From assembly GCA_963681505.1 (NCBI GenBank), contig OY811979.1, positions 1,163,430 through 1,227,429 of the forward strand: DNA of 64,000 bases, given 5' to 3'. The position numbers were made by a program, and so were the translations under genes. The notes under the pieces are model-generated. The model saw nothing but the letters and a program-made list of their open reading frames with translations, was not told the origin of the DNA and did no database searches. Position 1 is the stretch's first letter. Each line of letters opens with the position of its first letter. Shown here one piece after another: positions 1 through 9,201 of the stretch. The DNA is from Eunapius fragilis. Lineage: Eukaryota; Porifera; Demospongiae; Spongillida; Spongillidae.

Positions 1-836
1 CAAGATTGAGATACTAGTAATCGGCTTCAACCGCCCAGAACTCTCTAAGTTGCTGACATGTTGTCCCTCTCTCTCTCTCATTGCGTTGTTGCAGCTTTGA
101 TTGCCTCCCTGTCATTCTCAGGCTTGGGCAGTGCTGTTAACAGTAGGCGACGGCAGTGTTCAACACCAAGGTCTCCCTCTCCAATGCCATGTCTGCTCTG
201 GTCTCTCCCATTCCCCAGAGGGTCTTGTCAGGAATGATAATGATATAAGCTCAACATTTCCACATCTTGTTGGAGTCTCCAACAGAACTTACCTTCTGTC
301 AGTAGCAGTTAGCCCCTCATGCTTCCTCTTGGCTACCGGTGGTCCCTTCCCCTTCTGGTGACCAAAAGGGTTGAGAGCAGTATTGGGGTAGAATGGACAC
401 ATAGACTAATCGGAAGTATCCAACTCAAGCCACCACCAATGGCCATCTGGTACTCATTGGAATCCAGGTACAAACCCATACCAGGGGAAGTGACCATCGG
501 TAGCCAAGAGGAAGCATGAGGAGCTAACTGCTACTGACAGAAAGTAAGCTCTGTTGGCTGGGGAGGAAGACTCCAAAAAGATGTGGAAATGTTAAGCTTA
601 TATCATTATCATTTGACCCTCTGGGAAATGGGAGGGTCCAGAGCAGAGATGGCATTGGAGAGGGAGACCTTGGTGTTGAACACTGCCGTCGCCTATTGTT
701 AACAGCACTGCCCAAGCCTGAGAATGACAGGGAGGCAATCAAAGCTGCAACAACGCAATGAGAGAGAGAGGGACAACATGTCAGCAACTTAGAGAGTTCT
801 GGGTGGTTGAAGCCAATTACTAGTATCTCAATCTTG
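1..836. repeat. Snap-back inverted repeat, ~350-bp arms
   Basis: The sequence from 1 to about 353 reappears as its reverse complement at about 482-836, with scattered substitutions and small indels. The spacer is about 128 bp (354-481). Position 1 pairs with 836, so the left arm may continue beyond the window. Short open frames run through both arms but differ between arms and show no protein family. This fits a fold-back element or an inverted duplication. No terminal target-site duplication can be checked because the left end is cut off. Confidence 0.85.
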
Positions 837-958
837 AGTGTTACAAGGTCCTTGGCCCAATTAATAGTGGGACAAAACAATAAATGAAAGTATGCATGAT
901 TTTAAAGTAAACTTCCCTTCTTTAACGCCTAGAACATAGACATGCATGATGCAGACAA

Positions 959-959
959 A

Positions 960-1023
<64 letters not shown>
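959..1023. repeat. (CA)n microsatellite
   Basis: Uninterrupted CA dinucleotide run of about 32 units. Confidence 0.97.
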
Positions 1024-1025
<2 letters not shown>

Positions 1026-1161
1026 CAGTCAGCCGACTTAGTGCACAGTAAATAAGATAAGACCACAGCTGTTCGTGCTTTTGATAAATCTCCCAAGACT
1101 GCTCTTAACTGTACCAGTGTATGACAAATAAAGAGATACACATCACGATGTAAAAGGAATT

Positions 1162-1266
<105 letters not shown>

Positions 1267-1439
1267 AAACAGTTACACATCAGGGATCGAGAATAGCTGC
1301 CTTGCGCTGCCTCAGGATGTTAACAGCCTTGGAAAAGTTACAAACGGGTGACGCTAGCGATGCATCTGGAAGCCATTTTTTTAAGAAAAAAAACAAATGG
1401 CGTAATGCCTAAATCCAATGTAAACAACTGCTCTCAGCT

Positions 1440-1640
1440 CGTACGCATTTTTGCTCTCAGCTCCTGCGCGTTTTTGCTCTCGGACCATACGCAATTTTGC
1501 TCTCAGACCGTACGCAATTTTGCTCTCAGACCGTACGCAATTTTGCTCTCAGACCGTACGCAATTTTGCTCTCGGACCGTACGCAATTTTGCTCTCAGAC
1601 CGTTGCTCGTACTCATTTTTGCTCTCAAACCGCTGCTCGT
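1440..1640. repeat. ~23-bp tandem repeat
   Basis: About eight copies of a unit reading roughly CGTACGCAATTTTGCTCTCA plus a few bases. Outer copies diverge and inner copies are nearly identical, the usual pattern for a minisatellite homogenised from its centre. A reading frame crosses it but has no independent coding support. Confidence 0.85.
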
Positions 1641-1779
1641 ACCCGCGACCTACCGGGCCACCGTAGATAACCTCACAAAATGCAAATCTCATCACCTTGT
1701 ATACAAGTGGCTTAAACTCAGTGTTGGAATTTTAGCAATCCTGTTCTATTAATCTCTCAAATTGTGTGTGACCACACCA

Positions 1780-2272
1780 CTCTCCCCTCTCCCCTCTCAC
1801 TCTCCTCCTCCCCTCTCATCCCCTCCTCCCCTCTCATCCCCTCCCCCCTCTCATCCCCCTCCTCCCCTCTCCCCTCTCACCCTCCTCCTCTCTCATACCT
1901 CCTCCTCCCCTCTCATCCCCCTCCTCCCCTCTCATCCCCTCTTCTCCTCTTACCCTCCTCCTCCCCTCTCATACCCTCCTCCTCCCCTTTCATCCCCCTC
2001 CTCCCCTCTCACCCTCCTCCTCCTCTCTCATACCTCCTCCTCCCCTCTCATCCCCTCCTCCCCTCTCATCCCCTCTTCCCCTCTTACCCTCCTCCTCCCC
2101 TCTCATACCCTCCTCCTCCCCTCTCATCCCCCTCCTCCCCTCTCACCCTCCTCCTCTCTCATACCTCCTCCTCCCCTCTCATCCCCTCCTCCCCTCTCAT
2201 CCCCTCTTCCCCTTTTACCCTCCTCCTCCCCTCTCATCCCCCTCCTCCCCTCTCATCCTCCTCCTCTCTCAT
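1780..2272. repeat. Polypyrimidine tract, CCTCCTCCCCTCTCAT-type repeats
   Basis: Nearly 500 bp of almost pure C/T on the plus strand, made of variants of CCTCCTCCCCTCTCATCC. A longer period is visible, with blocks beginning CTCATACCTCCTCCTC recurring. Homopurine-homopyrimidine mirror sequence like this can form triplex (H-DNA). Confidence 0.92.
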
Positions 2273-2362
2273 AATTGCCTTACAGGAAGCTGCACACCAT
2301 AACAGAAGAGAGCTGGGTGTGGTCACAGCTGGCCCAACGTTTGCTTAAAAGAGACCTCACTG

Positions 2363-2905
2363 TAATGACCAGTGTAAGCACACTACATGCCTCCTCCCCA
2401 ATGACCAGTGTAAGCACACTACATGCCTCCTCCCCAATGACCAGTGTAAGCACACTACATGCCTCCTCCCCAATGACCAGTAACACACTACATACCTCCT
2501 CCCCAATGACCAGTAGCACACTACATGCCTCCTCCCCAATGACCAGTACCACACTACATGCCTCCTCCCCAATGACCAGTGTAAGCACACTACATGCCTC
2601 CTCCCCAATGACCAGTGTAAGCACACTGCATACCTCCTCCCCAATGACCAGTGTAAGCACACTACATGCCTCCTCCCCAATGACCAGTGTAAGCACACTA
2701 CATGCCTCCTCCCCAATGACCAGTAGCACACTACATGCCTCCTCCCCAATGACCAGTGTAAGCACACTACATGCCTCCTCCCCAATGACCAGTAACACAC
2801 TACATGCCTCCTCCCCAATGACCAGTAGCACACTACATGCCTCCTCCCCAATGACCAGTGTAAGCACACTACATGCCTCCTCCCCAATGACCAGTGTAAG
2901 CACAC
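2363..2905. repeat. 36/33-bp minisatellite
   Basis: About 16 head-to-tail copies of a 36-bp unit containing CACTACATGCCTCCTCCCCA and ATGACCAGTGTAAG. A 33-bp variant lacks three bases in the AGTGTAAGC segment. Both lengths are multiples of three, so frames stay open on both strands. I read that as arithmetic, not coding. Confidence 0.95.
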
Positions 2906-3105
2906 TGCATGCCTATGTCCTCCCCCTCCCCCTTAATGAAAACACACACACTGCATGCCTATGTCCTTCCCCCCCCCCCCTCCCTAATACACACACTACA
3001 TGCCTATGTCCTCCCCCTCCCCCCTTAATGAAAACACACACACTGCATGCCTATGTCCTTCCCCCTCCCCCTTAATGAAAACACACACACTGCATGCCTA
3101 TGTCC
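2905..3105. repeat. ~46-bp tandem repeat, 4 copies
   Basis: Four copies of a unit containing TGCATGCCTATGTCCT, a C-rich run and AATGAAAACACACACAC. It directly abuts the 36/33-bp array, whose last unit supplies the TGCATGCC start. Confidence 0.85.
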
Positions 3106-3177
3106 TTCCCTAATGGCTCGCACAAACATATGTTGATATATGCGGCAACATGTTTTCAAATTACTTAATATTTTGAG

Positions 3178-4033
3178 TGAGAGATACCTAGGTCCTCTAC
3201 AGAGATACCTAGGTCCTCTACAGAGATACCTAGGTCCTCTACAGAGATACCTAGGTCCTCTACAGAGATACCTAGGTCCTCTACAGAGATACCTAGGTCC
3301 TCTACAGAGACACCTATGTCCTCTACAGAGACACCTAGGTCCTCTACAGAGATACCTAGGTCATCTACAGAGATACCTAGGTCCTCTACAGAGATACCTA
3401 GGTCCTCTACAGAGATACCTAGGTCCTCTAAGAGATACCTAGGTCCTCTACAGAGATACCTAGGTCCTCTACAGAGATACCTAGGTCCTCTACAGAGATA
3501 CCTAGGTCCTCTACAGAGATATCCTGGTCCTCTACAGAGATACCTAGGTCCTCTACAGAGATACCTAGGTCCTCTACAGAGATACCTAGGTCCTCTACAG
3601 AGATACCTAGGTCCTCTACAGAGATACCTAGGTCCTCTACAGAGATACCTAGGTCCTCTACAGAGATACCTAGGTCCTCTACAGAGATACCTAGGTCCTC
3701 TACAGAGATACCTAGGTCCTCTACAGAGATATCTAGGTCCTCTACAGAGATACCTAGGTCCTCTACAGAGATACCTAGGTCCTCTACAGAGATACCTAGG
3801 TCCTCTACAGAGATACCTAGGTCCTCTACAGAGATACCTCTACAGAGATACCTAGGTCCTCTACAGAGATACCTAGGTCCTCTACAGAGATACCTAGGTC
3901 CTCTACAGAGATACCTAGGTCCTCTACAGAGATACCTAGGTCCTCTACAGAGATACCTAGGTCCTCTACAGAGATACCTAGGTCCTCTACAGAGATACCT
4001 AGGTCCTCTACAGAGATACCTAGGTCCTCTACA
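3178..4033. repeat. 21-bp minisatellite, ~41 copies
   Basis: Head-to-tail 21-bp units containing GATACCTAGGTCCTCTAC, with few variants. Early copies include GAGACACCTATGTCCTCTAC. One unit is short at 3429 and there is a junction slip near 3838. The right edge runs straight into ACAACTTCTTTTTTACACAC, which belongs to a dispersed element also seen at 16,326 and 43,080. The array therefore seems to be an amplified internal piece of that element. Seven-codon frames run on both strands and are not credible proteins. Confidence 0.95.
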
Positions 4034-4110
4034 ACTTCTTTTTTACACACTGAAAATTGGTCTGTCCATCATCAAGTTACACAATAGTCTGAATTTAAAA
4101 TTATGCGTAC
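4034..4110 (+). mobile_element. Remnant of dispersed element (right flank of 21-bp array)
   Basis: The segment from TACAACTTCTTTTTTACACA onward aligns at about 70% by eye with 43,143-43,215. Shared positions include CACT.AAAATT, GTC.ATCAT and a downstream GAATT. No coding potential. It is classed with the copies at 16,326 and 43,026 as one non-autonomous family. Confidence 0.6.
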
Positions 4111-4848
4111 ATAGTGATGCACCTTCCTAGAAATTTCATGTTATGTTTCTTTTCAACTGCAATGATTCACTCATATATATTATCGTGTACATACGGTTGC
4201 TTGCGGCACAGGATAACAGTGGACTAATTGACATGAAGGAGACATTCAAACAACTATACATGTAAGAGTGGCATCGTAGTCTGTTGCATCTAAAAATCCA
4301 CTGCAGGTAGTATTGGGTATAGGTGGGGGTGTGGCATGGTGGGTGGGGTAGGGGTGAAGGGTGATGCCATGTAAAAGGTTTTTTGATCAACCTTGTTCTC
4401 TCAGTAGACAAACATAGACAAGAATGGTGCTTTTCCAGGCTTAAACCATAGACAGTATTAGTAATATCTCTAATTTGATAAGCCTTTCTATCTAGGAACA
4501 TGGAGATCTCAGTAGACAGGCATCCATACACTGATGCTGCACGTAGGTGTTGTGATTGCAACATGGTGTTCTGGAAGGTAATGAAAATGCCTTGCAGTAT
4601 TGCACGATATCTCACCTCACATGTACACACACACACACACACCTCACATACACCCACACATGCACTTACTTTGATTATACAGGACTATGGTCATGAATGC
4701 ATTGCGCAGTTCATCCCAAACAGTTTGGGTTGTGTAGTGTTAGCGCCAGCGACTTTTTTGGACCAATTTGGAGTTTAAAATTACATGTATTTGCGTTATT
4801 TTCAGTGATTTTTATTAATTTGTTTGTTTAATTTACCAAGTCATTAAT
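4111..4848. other. Intergenic region upstream of EEF1E1
   Basis: About 740 bp in which I recognise no gene or RNA. It holds a short CA run (4627-4643) and AT-rich sequence just upstream of the EEF1E1 start. The open frames on either strand show no domain and no splice-consistent partners. The promoter of EEF1E1 should lie near its 3' end. Confidence 0.5.
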
Positions 4849-5886
4849 ATGGAGGGAGAAAGCGTTTGGGAAACAGAGTTCTTGAAAGTGTATTGTAATA
4901 GCACAGCATCCATTGAACACGTAAGTTTTGATGTTATCAGTGCACTGGAGACATTACACGGTGCGTGATACCTTATATACGCGTGACTGTATAGGCACGG
5001 GTTTGGCAAACGACTATACATAAGTTAATAATGTACACATAAAGGAACACGTGGTGATGAGTGTATGTTAAGCGCGCGTCCTCTGCAGCTCAGCTATGCA
5101 CGGCATTCGGTGCTGGCTTGCGCTTGGTTCATAGCGAAGTCGAGTAAAGAGGCCACGCGGCTTTGTGGCGATACTCCCTTTGATCAAGCTAACGTCAGGC
5201 AATGGATTGGTTACTATGCGACCAAGATACGAACAGAAAGCAAGTGGGACGCCCTATCTCGAGAGCAACTCTGCACAGTATTGCAAGTAGGCTGATATGA
5301 TTGCAACACAGACTAAAGAAAAACTAGCTAGGTTATGGATAATAATGCTTCATTGTAATGTGTGTCGTGTACCCGGTGGTTGGATAGTTCAATTTATTGT
5401 CTGTGTGTATGTGTGTCCGTCCCTGGAGAAAGATATTGATGTCGTTCCTCCTCCCTCTGTGAAAATCAATATCTTAACCAGCAGAGACTCACCTATGTAA
5501 ACATGCTTTCGTATCCTTGCAGGAACTGAACAACTATCTGGCATCAAAGGTATACATTGTGAACGATCGACTGTCTCTTGCAGACATCATTTTGTACTAT
5601 GGACTATATCGATACATGGTAAGGTAGACACAAGTATGTTTGTGGCTGCATTCCTTAGGTAACTGGTCGGATTAACCATTGACAGCTGGCAATGGCCTTT
5701 GTTCAGAAGGCAGAGTTTATCCATGTCTCAAGATGGTTTGACCAGGTATGACATCATTACCTCTCTCTCTCTCTCCTCTTTCACACCCATCTTCCCTGCC
5801 TTCAGGTCCAGCATTCTCCTGGTGTTAGGCCTATGCTATGGACTGAAGTTGTGATCCATAAGAAACCAGAACTCCTTAAACGTTAA
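4849..5886 (+). CDS. EEF1E1: Eukaryotic translation elongation factor 1 epsilon-1 / AIMP3 (p18)
   Basis: Five exons are predicted: 4849-4920, 5089-5286, 5523-5618, 5686-5745 and 5806-5886. All introns are GT-AG and phase 0, giving 168 residues (human about 174). The C-terminal half matches the family closely: LADIILYYGLYRYM in exon 3, HVSRWFDQ in exon 4 and VQHSPGVRP in exon 5. This is the GST-C-like fold of AIMP3, the scaffold subunit of the multi-aminoacyl-tRNA synthetase complex, which contacts methionyl-tRNA synthetase. In animals it also has a nuclear DNA-damage role (family knowledge). Exon 1 encodes only 24 residues and aligns poorly, so the N-terminal GST-like part is shortened. The ATG at 4849 opens an exon ending in a clean GTAAGT donor. 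It converges with TMEM205, with about 300 bp between stops. Confidence 0.9.
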
Positions 5887-6189
5887 TTTTCCATTAACAT
5901 CATGAAATCCATTTGCTATTTTTTAAAATGAGGTGAAGAGGTACCATTGGGAGAGGTATGACTGCAACACCAGCGCCTAGCCCTCCAATAGTACAACAGC
6001 CTCTCTAATAATTACAATGTTCCCAGTCCACCCAACAGCATACAGTCCTTACATATGCCCAGTCCTTCCCCCTAGCAGTACAACAGCCCCTCTTCTAACA
6101 CTGACACACGTGTACCTAACACGGGGACATGTCATAAAACTGATGGTTACAAGCAAGTAACTGTATGCAAGACTGTTCAAGGTAGTCCA
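5887..6189. other. Intergenic region between convergent genes
   Basis: Contains the 3' flanks of EEF1E1 and TMEM205. A short repeated phrase about AGTACAACAGCC...CCCAGTCC recurs near 5989-6085. No gene seen. Confidence 0.5.
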
Positions 6190-6982
6190 TCAAATGCTCT
6201 TCAGATTGTCAGCGAGGTACCAGAGGTGCAGTACCAGGCTGGCCAATCCAACGAGGTTTGATATAGAGGATAGTGCGTGTAGCTGTCCAAACCTCTTTGA
6301 AAGGGCGACATAGTGTGCATTCTTCTCTAGTACCTTCAGCTTGTCTGGGTCCACCTTCCCAATGCACTGGTCTGCCCCCTCTTCTTCCTCTAGCTTCAGC
6401 TTGGCCTCCTGCACATGGCGGGCCTGTGGCTCCACATACACCAGATTCAAACCAGTGCACAGGAAGCTAACTGCTATGCACGTGATCTGTGACGAGATAG
6501 TGTACCGCGTAGTTCAAAGGTTAAAGCAGACCCGTACCCGACCTAACCCTACAGACTACAGTACCTGAATCTTTTGCTGTGTGGTCCAATTAGCTGCGGG
6601 ATGCTCCAGGACAAACGTCACCAAGGCGAAACCAGTTAGAATCATGCCGAAAGCAAAATACTTGGGAAACAACTTTCCCTGGACGGCTGAGAAATTCTTC
6701 CGTGACAGTATTCGGAACATTGTGATACCTGGGAACAGTTATTCGATGCTGTTTAAATATACATATCAACCTGCCGTCCCTCTCACCTGCAAAGAAGGTC
6801 ACCCATGCTTGAGTCCCTAACCACACACTGAAGGCGGTTAGGTGAACAAGTTTCACCAGGGTACCCAGAAACTCGGCGTTCCTTAGGTCTACTTGGACCG
6901 TGAAAGCTCCCAAAACCAGCATTCCAACCAGCGCCAGAAGCGTGGCGGGCTGGGTGAATAAGTATTCGTATTTGACTACCAT
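6190..6982 (-). CDS. TMEM205: Transmembrane protein 205 homologue
   Basis: Three exons read on the minus strand: 6982-6787 (ends phase 1), 6728-6565 (ends phase 0) and 6486-6190. Both introns are GT-AG and the product is 218 residues. Family landmarks are KLVHLTAFSVWLGTQAWVTF across the first exon end, then FRILSRKNFSAVQGKLFPKYF, then LNLVYVEPQARHV and a C-terminal LHALSSISNLVGLASL. Four or five hydrophobic segments are visible, as expected for this small multipass protein (DUF4149). Human TMEM205 (189 residues) sits in the plasma membrane and vesicles and is linked to cisplatin resistance; its molecular activity is unclear. The extra N-terminal 30 residues carry an additional hydrophobic stretch, ATLLALVGMLVLGAF. 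It is divergently oriented to the TRAF-like gene at 7,652, with about 670 bp between starts. Confidence 0.9.
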
Positions 6983-7651
6983 TCTCGATCTGCACCGCAG
7001 CTGTTGATATCGATTGGGTTAATTAAAAGTGCGCGTTCGAATTGAAAATGGCCGCCAAAATGTTTACGCTAGCTAATTGGTACATGGTGTGTATATCCGG
7101 GTTACGTGGGAGGCATCATTGCTGAAATGGACATGTCCCTCACTACTAATTCAACCACATTTAATATGTTCTAATAGTGATGGAGGAGGTATGATGGAAA
7201 AATTGTATTTTTTTTTCGGTAAAAGTATATCCATGAGGCTATGCAACAAAAAGTAAGCTAGCGATTACGCAACACAGAGAAAAAGTTTCGTATTTTGCCA
7301 GGTGGAATGGTGTTAAATTCTAGGCGAAGGTCAGGGGCGGACTACGAAGGGGCGTGGCAGTTACTAGTAAAGAGGGGGGGGGGGGGGGGGTTTAAATGTT
7401 CACAACTATCAATGACCCCCCCAGATCACTTAATTAAGGCACACTAAAAATTGTACTGCCAAAACACCTTACATTTGACCAAATTTTTACAACTGACAGT
7501 AGCTTCGTCAACGACGACATAAACTGATAGCACTTTACCCAGGCATACACGCGCGGGGTCGATTTTCCGGGCGACTTGTTGCCTTGCTGAATATGGTTCG
7601 GCGATAAATCGACCCGGTAGAAGCTCGTTCCCAGGCAAACTGCATGTAAAT
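6983..7651. promoter_or_regulatory. Divergent intergenic (probable bidirectional promoter) region
   Basis: This 669-bp segment separates the start codons of TMEM205 (-) and the TRAF-like gene (+), so promoters for both must lie here or in unseen 5' exons. It contains a 17-G run at 7374-7390. Just before it is a sequence with GGGGCGGAC and AGGGGCG that resembles the GC-rich ends of the dispersed elements at 43,026 and 49,117. No TATA box is convincing. Confidence 0.4.
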
Positions 7652-8890
7652 ATGGAATCCTTATCCGACTACATGCTCGCTTCAGCGGTACCTGACGAGT
7701 TGCTCTGTCAGTTGTGCAGAAATGTAGCAAAACAGCCATATCAGACTTTGTGCTGTGGCCAACTCCTCTGTAAGCAGTGTGTCGACGAAAAAGTGAAGGA
7801 ACAGGATGGAGGCATTTGTCGTATGTGCCGTAAAAAAAGGGGTAAATTTTTGCCTGACAAAACACGGGAAAGGGACATTGAAAACATTATGGTTAGGTGT
7901 TACATTGCTTCCGAACGTGGCGGTGGCTGTTCTTGGGAGGGAAGGCTAGGGGAACTTCATGTCCACAAGTCAGAGTGCAAGTGGAAGACGGTTACGTGTG
8001 GTCTGTGCCAGGAGACGCTTTACCGGAAAGACCTAGGAGGTCACGAGAGAGATGCCTGTCCCAATAGGCAGTACGAGTGCCCACATTGTCCCTTCAGCGG
8101 AACCTACGAACAGGTAACCATTGTACATTACGTGGATGGGCAGTGCCCAGACCAAGAACTCAGATGCCCCAACGGCTGCGCTATCAGGAACCACGAACTG
8201 GAATCGCATGCTGCGCGTTGTCCAGTTGTGCCTTGCCGTTACTCTGATGTAGGCTGTAATGCTGTTATGTCTGGAGCAGAACAGGCTTCCCATGAATGTG
8301 ATAGCCAGGCAACTCATCTCCGCTTATTGAAGGAAAGGATTACTTCACTCTGCAGTACAGTGGAGAAACTTAGGACAGAGATGCACCTAATAGCACACAA
8401 GCCCATTGCTGTGTTTAGGATGAAGAAAGAGGACTTTGAGCAGCTCAAGTCGTCTTCATTGGCTTGGATCAGTCCCTCTGTTTACACTCACGACCGTGGG
8501 TACAACCTTCACCTCAAGGTCTCGTCCCGCAATGGTAAGACTCTATCCCTCACTGTCCACCTTCTGCCTGGGAGGTATGACGATGAGCTCCCATGGCCAT
8601 GTCGGGCCCTTGTTGTTGTAGAGCTGCTTAACCAGAGCCAGGACAGTGGGCATCACCTGTGTACAGTTGATCTGGAGTCGCTTGAGGCCCAACGACCATA
8701 TGAGCCTGATGGGACTGGCTATGGACCAGAAGACTTCATACTCTTTGAGCAGCTTCCCTATAACCCCTCGAGCAACACCCAGTACCTGAAAGGAGACTGC
8801 CTGTACTTCAGAGTGAGGGCAGTGTGTGACAGCGTGTACCAACCATGGCTTTCAGAATTTGTGTGGCACAGGGATAAAGGCACTATCTGA
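7652..8890 (+). CDS. TRAF-like RING / TRAF zinc finger / MATH protein, single exon
   Basis: A 412-residue uninterrupted frame. Residues 19-60 form a RING-type set: C19, C22, C34/C35, C40, C43, C57 and C60. The usual His of the CGH..C core is Gln here (CGQLLC), so the zinc site is altered unless C34 compensates. Residues about 90-225 carry TRAF-type zinc fingers with repeated C-x-C and H-x-C spacings. A short coiled coil (about 228-250) leads into a TRAF-C/MATH domain (about 255-405) starting near IAVFRMKKEDF. TRAF proteins trimerise on receptors and often act as ubiquitin ligases in innate signalling (family knowledge). Neighbouring genes all have introns, so the single exon may mean a retrocopy origin. 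The gene is intact, has an AATAAA signal 135 bp downstream and uses ordinary codons, so I regard it as functional. Confidence 0.88.
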   Translation: MESLSDYMLASAVPDELLCQLCRNVAKQPYQTLCCGQLLCKQCVDEKVKEQDGGICRMCRKKRGKFLPDKTRERDIENIMVRCYIASERGGGCSWEGRLGELHVHKSECKWKTVTCGLCQETLYRKDLGGHERDACPNRQYECPHCPFSGTYEQVTIVHYVDGQCPDQELRCPNGCAIRNHELESHAARCPVVPCRYSDVGCNAVMSGAEQASHECDSQATHLRLLKERITSLCSTVEKLRTEMHLIAHKPIAVFRMKKEDFEQLKSSSLAWISPSVYTHDRGYNLHLKVSSRNGKTLSLTVHLLPGRYDDELPWPCRALVVVELLNQSQDSGHHLCTVDLESLEAQRPYEPDGTGYGPEDFILFEQLPYNPSSNTQYLKGDCLYFRVRAVCDSVYQPWLSEFVWHRDKGTI

Positions 8891-9024
8891 TTGAGAAGTT
8901 AATGTCTTATGGTGGTTGGGCTTCAACAGGGAGTACGTAGTAACAATGTCACCAGTAGAGGCCAATAATACCTTCGACACAGAAACGTGCATGTATTATG
9001 CCGTGTGTGTAAAATGGCACAATC

Positions 9025-9030
9025 AATAAA
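9025..9030 (+). terminator. Polyadenylation signal of the TRAF-like gene
   Basis: Canonical AATAAA 135 bp after the stop codon, followed by a T/G-containing stretch. No competing gene end lies on this strand. Confidence 0.6.
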
Positions 9031-9201
9031 CCTTGTTGCTTATACGAGTGAGCAATTTGACTAGTGGTTGACTAAAGGGGGGGTCTCCAAAATATGGGGC
9101 CCTCATTATGATCCTCTCCCCTAAAATTCATACCTAATTAAATTCCAATTGGAGGCTGCCATGGTTAGGGTGTTATGTTACATGTACCTCGGATGATCGT
9201 A

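Noticed and set aside
1762..2348. Pro/Ser/Leu-rich frames in the polypyrimidine tract
   Set aside because: Open in two frames because C/T-only codons contain no stops. Low complexity only.
2275..3075. MTSVSTLHASSP repeat protein
   Set aside because: 36- and 33-bp units keep frame by chance on both strands. No signal peptide, start context or downstream gene structure.
3140..4050. YLGPLQR / VEDLGIS heptad repeat proteins
   Set aside because: The unit is exactly 21 bp, so open frames follow automatically. The DNA-level origin from an element explains the repeat better.
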